Assembly (NCBI RefSeq): GCF_000208865.1
Contig: NC_018385.1
Coordinates: 2,152,724-2,216,723 of the forward strand
Origin: Neospora caninum Liverpool
Lineage: Eukaryota; Apicomplexa; Conoidasida; Eucoccidiorida; Sarcocystidae
Direction of reading: 5' to 3'
Length of the DNA: 64,000 nucleotides
Part shown: piece after piece, positions 57,513 to 64,000 of the stretch
How the letters are laid out: each line of letters begins with the position of its first letter
Position numbering within the stretch: the stretch's first letter is position 1
The notes under the pieces: model-generated
What the model saw: the letters and a program-made list of their open reading frames with translations, nothing else
Told to the model about the DNA's origin: nothing
Database searches by the model: none
Program-made: the position numbers and the translations under genes

Positions 57513-59230
57513 CTTGTAGACAGGAAATGAACTTGGACGCAGAAAAGCCTCTAAACAAACAAATCGACTCAAAAGAGATGTGGATAGAGAGGAGCAAACA
57601 AGTAAAAAGTGCCGTCTCGTCCAGCGTCTCCCGGCACCCCGGAAACACTGTGTCGGAAAACCATTTTGCCTGTCTCTGCTTTCCTCGTTACAGCGTGTGC
57701 GTGTGGGGGGGGGGTGCGAACCACTTCCGCACTCCCTACCACCGTGGATGATCTGTGTGCATGTCTCCGATTCGCGATGTTTTCTTCGGCTTTTTTCTAA
57801 GCGGGCGGTTATGCTAATCCATTTCGAGCGGCGTAAAGTTGCACGCTGCCGGTTGGTACGCGCCCTACAGTGGATCCTCTGGGCCGTCCTTACAGCGACT
57901 GAGGATCCTGGTTCGCCAAGGCGGTGGCTGCTGTAACGGAAAACAGGTTCTCCAAAACAACCCTTTCTTCGGGTGTATAGAGAGGCTGCTTTGTACTGAA
58001 GCTGCAATATGGAGGCGCATCGCACTCTGGATGAGTCGCATTCGGCGGACGACGTTTGTCTGCGCTCATGCGATCCTTACTCGAGCATGTGAGCGACAGA
58101 GGGGCAGCAAACGGGGAGGAACGAGTGTGTCACTGGCGGCTTGCCGGGCCTTCACCTCCGTTGCCCGACTCGGAGCCTGGGCACGATGACGGCTGTAGTG
58201 GACCTCGTGCTTCCCCTTTTGAGTAAAGTCTCACGGTCAGTCGCAGACCTTGGGCCAACCTGCTGACCGATGTACTAAGAGGTGATTTTCGAAAGTTGCA
58301 CAGTCGCTCCTCACATGCGTTTCGCAGCTTCTAGTCAAAAATAGTGCCACAGAGGTTGCAGACCAGGCGCGAAGAGCGCCGTCTTTTTGTTTTCTTGCGT
58401 TCCTTTTGCATGGATTCACTCGTCGTCCCCGGCGTTCCTCCTCCTTTCCCCCTCTCTGTGCTTGCCATTACGTGTGAACTGACCCTCAACTTCTTGATTT
58501 CCTTTTTTGGCGCGATCGCCAGTTCCTGACGGTCCTTCCTCGACCTAACCCAGTGTCTTCGCCGTCGTACTGCCAAACACGACACCATTTCTGGTATGTG
58601 CCTCTCCCCTAGACCGTTGTTGCCAGGTTTGCCTAACTACGGCGCGTACATCCACGTTCCGGTTTTCTGACGTTTTCTGCTCATTCCTCGCCCATGGGGT
58701 AAACAAAATCCCGTCGCCCTCCGCTGGTTTCCCTCCGTCTACGAAGCTGTCTTCCCGCGTCTTCCCTCTGCCTTCGCTCCGACCGGCTAACAGTATCTAC
58801 AGCGGTGGCGCGGCTCCTTCATTGCGTGTAAACGCGTCGAACAACACCCGGATCATTCGCGATATTCTGCGTGCCCGCGCTATCGCGATTCCCACCTCTG
58901 TAGCTTCGACGCCTCTGTCTGTCTGCAGGTGCACGCGGTCCTGCTCGACCTCGTTCTCTCCTCTATCTTCGATTGCGTGAGTCTGGCGACTTTCCTCAGT
59001 CTGCTGGCAACAGCGTGCTTCTCCGCTGCACGTCGTTTGTTCCAGCAGTCGCCAACTGCTTGCATTGCAACAAACTCGCTCGGACTTCACCGGCGACGCG
59101 TGGCCCTGCGCAGCCGGCTTGTATGTTTTTGAAAGCGTGTGTTCACAGGCTGTGGTGTGTGAACGCGTTCAGCGGCACAGTGCTTTCTGCATCTGCGCGG
59201 ATATTTTTGCAGACACACAGAACAGCCACA
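57513..59230. promoter_or_regulatory. Divergent promoter region of NDK and RAD23
   Basis: The two start codons are 1.7 kb apart and divergent. The interval is pyrimidine-rich on the RAD23 side and contains no supported coding exon; 5' untranslated exons are possible. Confidence 0.45.
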
Positions 59231-62200
59231 ATGCGGCTGCGCATCCGGACGCTGAGCAACGAGGAGGCGGAGCTCGATGTGGGGCCGGAGGAGACGATTT
59301 TCAATTTGAAAGAGAAGGTGGAGCAGAAATGGCCCCATATGCCTGCAGTTCGCCAGAAACTCGTGCACGCGGGAAAGATTCTGGCCGACTCCCAGAAGGT
59401 CAAAGAGTGCCCCTCGCTGAAGGAAAACGACCGCCTCGTCGTCATGGTCACCAAGGTAAACAATTCAACAAAACGATTCACTCGACAAAGCACCCAGACA
59501 CCTACCGCTCCATCCTCGTTTCCATCTCCATCACACTCGTATATATATATATATATATATGTACGTGTATTGGAGCCTCTACGACAACACGCATATCTAA
59601 ATATGTATACATTTTCGCATGGATCTACTCACGTCTAAACACACGCGTAAATGACGCTGCGTACACGTCAGTGGGAAACAGTGTGTGTGCGTTGAGTTGG
59701 AGCCTGCTCGCGGTATGAGGCGCGACACGTGCGCCTGCTGCCTCGCGCGTGGATTTCCTCTCAGGCCGTCGCACAGCCCGCCGGGGCTTCCTCCAGTGCG
59801 GCGCCGGCAGCCCCTGCGCCTGCGTCTTCAGCGACGGCCTCGCCCTCGGAGACGCCCAGTGGAGACTCAGCCGCCGCTTCCAGCGCGGGCGCCTCCGCAG
59901 TGTCCGCGGACGCTTCAGGGTCTGCCTCGGCGCCTGCGCCCTCAGGAACGTCCGAAGGGGAGGCTGGCGAGGCCCTCACGCGCACCGCGGCCGAGTCGGC
60001 GCTCTTCACGGGACCGCAGCTCGAGGAGGTAGCCGGCCGGGCGGAAGGGAAAGTGGGAGGCAGCGAAGAACACGGGAGGGGAGGGAAGCAAGCAGACGCC
60101 ACAGAAGGCAGATGCACGGAGTGAAACGAAGAAACTGGAGGCGAGGAAGAAGAGATCATGGATGCCGGCGAGGAAGAACGGGGGGGATAGAGGAGAGATG
60201 GCAGATATGTTACAGAGCGAGGAAAAGAGGGGTCAGCCTTAGGCGGAAACAAGGGGCGAGGCGGAGGGAGGATGAGGCGAGCGAGGAAGAAGGAACGAGA
60301 TTTGGGACACCGCGTGACGGGGGAGCATAGGGAAGGATGGCGAAGCACCGGAGGATACGGCGACGAAGTGATAGGTGGTGGAACGAAAATTCCGAAGAAA
60401 ACGGACAACACAGAATGAATGCGGAAGAGGAGAGACGAGAGAAGCATGCAGAAGGAAGGCCGAGAAGGGCGGGAGATAGGCAAGCAAACAAACAGGTGGC
60501 CATGAGGGCAAAGCGAGCCGAGAGCAGAAACGAACACTAAAGCGCTAAAGACCGGAAAAGAGAGGAGGTGGACGTTCCCACAGTCGGCGGAGGAGACAGC
60601 ACAAAGAGATGCAGTGCCTGGACGTCTGACGGGAAAAGGCGCATGCGTGCGTTGTGGCCAATCGCCGTTTTCTTCCCTCCCTCGCATTCTCTCTGCAGAC
60701 CTTGACGCACTTAGTCGCCATGGGCTTCCCGCGCGACCAAGCCGAACAGGCGATGCGCGCAGCCTTTAACAATCCGGACCGAGCTGTCGAGTATCTCATG
60801 AATGTACGTAAGCGAGGGAAGCGCGAGAAACACAGCTACCCATTTTCTGCCCCCTATTCAGTTTTCTGCGTGCAACCAGACTCATTTCGACGTGTCGCGG
60901 CGTCTCTCTCTGGTGATGCCGAGCTTCGGTCGCGGGTGCTACGTCTACTTGTCGAGACGTCTGTGCATCGAGTTGCTGGAACGACGCGCGCGCGCCTGGA
61001 AAACCCGGGCTCTCTCAGGAGGCGTTGAGACGCCACAACTATTCCAAGAGAGCCGGATGCATTTTTTTTGTCACGCCTGCCTGTCTATCGCTTTCTACGT
61101 CGTGGGTTTTAGGGATCAGCCAGTCTGGGGATGTGCATCCTCTTCATAATTTGTCTGTCGCGTTCACGTCTCTGTCACGCTGCAAATGAGAGGCGGAATG
61201 CCTCTTGCCTCGTTCTGTGCGTGTCTCTAGGCAGGGGCACATGCGAATTGATAGGTGGATGTGTCTTTTGATTTCCACTGTGTCTCGCCGCACCCGTTCG
61301 TAGCACCTTTTTCTTCGCTTTCTGCTCGTCGCGCTGCTCGTGATATGTAGCCCTCTCCGTCTCTGTGCGGGACTTTGCGTCCTTGAGGCTTCACTGTGAG
61401 AGAAGGGCCTCGACTAGCAGTCCTGCAAAGAAATCCGGGATTCTTTCCTCGCGTCGCTTTCTCTTCAGGGAATGCCCCCGGAAGTCTCTGCATTGTTTGG
61501 CGGAGCCAGTGGGGAGGCGCAGGATGCCGAGGGCGACGCTATCGCTGACGAAGGAGACGCAGACGGCGACGAAGGAGACGAAGACGATGGAAATCCTCTA
61601 GGCGCGCTGAGACACCACCCAGCCTTCAATCAAATCCGACAAATGGTCCAGGTAAGCCCAGCATGCAAATATGCACAGACAAATATGTATCGATACATAA
61701 GTCTATATACCTGCTTTTTTCCCATGCGACGATGTAAACTGAGAAGGAAACCCGCGGTTTCATATATATATATATATGGCTCGCAGTAGTGATATCTGTA
61801 TACCTGGACACCCCTATCTTGTTGCGTGTGCATCTCCAAATATATATAGATATATGTATATACGTATATATGTATATGCGTGCAAACGTGTCTTTATGTG
61901 GTTGGGTATCTGCGGAGAGTCGAAATGGGAGTGGAAGAGCAAGACGGAAGGCGTGCCTTACGCTTCGCATCCGGCTCGTTGGACTTGTTTCGGATTTTTC
62001 CTGTTGTTGGAAGGACGCATTGCGTGGAAAAGGTTGAGAGACGCTGTATTTTTTTTCTCTGTGGGGTGTTTCTGTCAGGCCAATCCGGCGATGCTGCCGC
62101 AGGTTCTGCAACTCATCGGGAACTCAAACCCGCAACTTTTGGAAGTAGGCACGGGGGGCACTTTCTCAAACGAGAGCTTCTCCGTGTGAAAGCCCTTTAC

Positions 62201-63290
62201 TCAGCAAGTATCTTGATATCTGCTTCAGGGCATGTTTGTAGGCATTTGTGCATGTGCATGCGCGAGGGAATCCACCTGTCGCTCCCCAACGCTTAGCGGA
62301 TGGCATACCGCGTGGGCATTTTTTAAAGGAGATGCATCTGCATGCATCTCCTTTACAGGTGCGTGTGTGTATTCATGTGGACAGGTTTTTGTATGGGAAG
62401 TTTTCTCGAGGCTCCAATGGGCGCCTTTACTCAGCACCGCATTCTTTGCTGTGTCCCTCTGCCCCGGATCTTCTTCAGCTGATCACGCAGAACCAAGATG
62501 CTTTCCTGGAAATGCTGCAAAGCGGCCAGGGTACGGGCGAGGCCGGTGCGCCCGGCACAGGCTTCGGCGCCGGAGGCATCATTCAGATGACTCCGGACGA
62601 AATGGAAGCCTTGCAGCGGGTGAGAACGAGAAAACCGTCGATGCACATGCATCCCCCTACACCTCCATAGGTATATTTATATATAGGTACCTGTGTCTGC
62701 TTAGGTGTTCACCTATTTATGTGCTTGGATGTGGATGCAAGTGTATATCCTTGGGTTTAGGGCGGATGAATATGGCTTCGTTGAAGCGGACACGTTTTTC
62801 TGGCCTGTCTGCTCGCTTCAAATCAGCTCGAGGCCCTCGGCTTCTCTCGTCACCAGGCCGTGGAGGCCTATCTTGCTTGCGACAGAAATGAGGTAAGTGG
62901 CCTCATTCACTTTTCAAGAACTAAGGAGAAAGCCCATAGTCCTCGGTCACCGTCTTGCTTCAGTATGTGTATATACATGGATAGGCGTACCTGTATATTT
63001 ACATCAGTGCTTCTGTTTCTGGATGCATATGTCTATAGACATTTAACTACAGGTCCATGTGTCCGTGTACATTCCGGTCTCTCCATCTAAAGCACCTGTG
63101 CAGGCATTTGTGCATCGCCTGTAGGGTGTAGCGGCTCACAAAAACGCAAGCGTGGTGAGTTGGTTTTGATACCTGTTGGGCACGTGAGCGTGTGTTGTGC
63201 AACTCACTTTTCTTCTCGTCTGTTCAGGAAATGGCGGCAAATTATCTCTTTGAGAATCTGAACGACTTGGGCGACGATGCCGGGGATTGA
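59231..63290 (+). CDS. RAD23: RAD23 ubiquitin receptor / nucleotide-excision-repair protein
   Basis: Eight exons, all phase 0, give about 370 residues: 59231-59455, 59765-60028, 60699-60803, 61469-61651, 62079-62144, 62479-62619, 62827-62892 and 63228-63290. Exon 1 is a complete ubiquitin-like domain (MRLRIRTLSNEEAELDVGPE through NDRLVVMVTK). Exon 2 is an Ala/Ser/Pro linker typical of RAD23. Exon 3 is UBA1 (LVAMGFPRDQAEQAMRAAFN, then PDRAVEYL). Exon 4 carries an acidic insert and then the XPC/RAD4-binding start (NPLGALRHHPAFNQIRQMVQ), continued by LPQVLQLIGNSNPQLLE and LITQNQDAFLEML in exons 5 and 6. Exons 7-8 are UBA2 (LEALGFSRHQAVEAYLACDR, then AANYLFENLND). The protein shuttles ubiquitylated clients to the proteasome and stabilises the XPC/RAD4 damage sensor. 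Domain-exon correspondence is unusually neat. Confidence 0.97.
59540..59560. repeat. (AT)n microsatellite in RAD23 intron 1
   Basis: About ten AT dinucleotides, 85 bases after the exon 1 donor. Confidence 0.9.
61760..61776. repeat. (AT)n microsatellite in RAD23 intron 4
   Basis: About eight AT dinucleotides followed within 100 bases by ATATATAGATATATGTATATA, a degenerate continuation. Confidence 0.85.
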
Positions 63291-64000
63291 TAGATGCCCC
63301 TCAGCGCCGTCGCATGCTGTCTGCCAGATGGACCTTTGTTTTTTCTCTCGCTGCAACGCCTCTTCTCTCCTCGGCCCGCTGGCTGAAAAGGAGAAAACAG
63401 ATGCAGCCTTCTCCCTGAGTGTGCCTCTGCATTCCTGCTCATCTCGTGCGAATCTCGCGCTCCCCCAGCCAAGCATTGTATGTACGCTTCGGTTTTCTCT
63501 TCTGTTCTGCGGCCCCCGTGCCCTGCTGCAGTGTACGTACACCTGGCGACTCTACCGCTGGACGTTCTTGTCTCGCAAAAACAAACGATTCCTTGTATAC
63601 GTATGTGCATGTATTTATCCGAGTAAGTCTTCTGTTTATAGGCAAAATTCTTCCTTGTTTATTTTGAGTAAAGGGAAAGGCAGAGTTTCAGTGCATCTTT
63701 GGTGTCTGGTCTCGCGGTACGCAGTGGAGACGAGTTTCGCTAGGGTTCCGGCTTCCTCGGGATTCCAGGTACAGACATACTGTGGCGCCGTGCTCCTGTT
63801 GCAAAAGAGGACGATCAAAACAATTCAAGCGTGTGACTCTTGCTTTCCATTTCGGGACACGAGAGCGAAGGCTGGCCCGTTGGTGGCGCTCGCTTTCTGG
63901 GTTAGACCGGAACAAGGAAAATCTGCTAGCTGACCACACACTCAGACTCCCTAGGATGCACATACACTGTGAGAGCTCCCCGCACTCGAGGAGTTGTCGG
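63291..64000. other. Region downstream of RAD23
   Basis: This is probably the RAD23 3' untranslated region followed by intergenic DNA. The longest open frame here (to 63933) has no recognisable motif and runs in from the RAD23 tail, so I do not call a gene. Confidence 0.45.

Overview
The window looks like nuclear DNA of a tissue-cyst-forming coccidian apicomplexan (Toxoplasma/Neospora/Hammondia type). The signs are intron-rich genes with GT-AG introns of a few hundred bases, long pyrimidine-rich leaders, Ser/Pro/Arg-rich low-complexity insertions inside conserved proteins, many (AT)n microsatellites in introns and intergenic DNA, and secreted proteins with no recognisable relatives. The species is not settled from the sequence alone. 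There is no sign of an organellar, bacterial or viral segment.

Layout. 1-1802 has no gene I can support. At 1803-6016 two paralogous single-exon secreted proteins lie head to head across a shared 1.8 kb promoter region containing three (A/T)GAGACG elements. At 7540-12402 (minus) a nine-exon gene encodes a TerD-like N-terminal domain followed by coiled coils and a Cys-rich tail. At 17107-24600 (plus) is TAF6, a TFIID subunit, in ten exons with every junction in phase. Tail to tail with it, 25684-30459 (minus) encodes a MINDY-family deubiquitinase in five exons, ending in a MIU-like helix and a CaaX box. At 32846-34036 (plus) is a third single-exon secreted orphan with six cysteines. At 36782-47941 (minus) is a ten-exon gene for a protein of about 2,270 residues with helical repeats resembling the heptatricopeptide/FAST-like RNA-binding proteins and a presequence-like N terminus. 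At 49680-53022 (plus) is a six-exon coiled-coil protein. At 53907-55433 (plus) is a three-exon protein with a C-terminal cysteine cluster. At 56439-57512 (minus) is nucleoside diphosphate kinase, and at 59231-63290 (plus) is RAD23 in eight exons.

How the genes relate. The window mixes housekeeping genes (TFIID, two ubiquitin-system proteins, nucleotide metabolism) with lineage-specific secreted and cytoskeletal-looking genes, as is usual in coccidian chromosomes; there are no operons. Gene models were built by hand from splice signals, reading-phase continuity and recognisable protein motifs. Single-base errors in boundaries are possible. One intron (intron 1 of the TerD-like gene) could not be made phase-consistent with its best donor.
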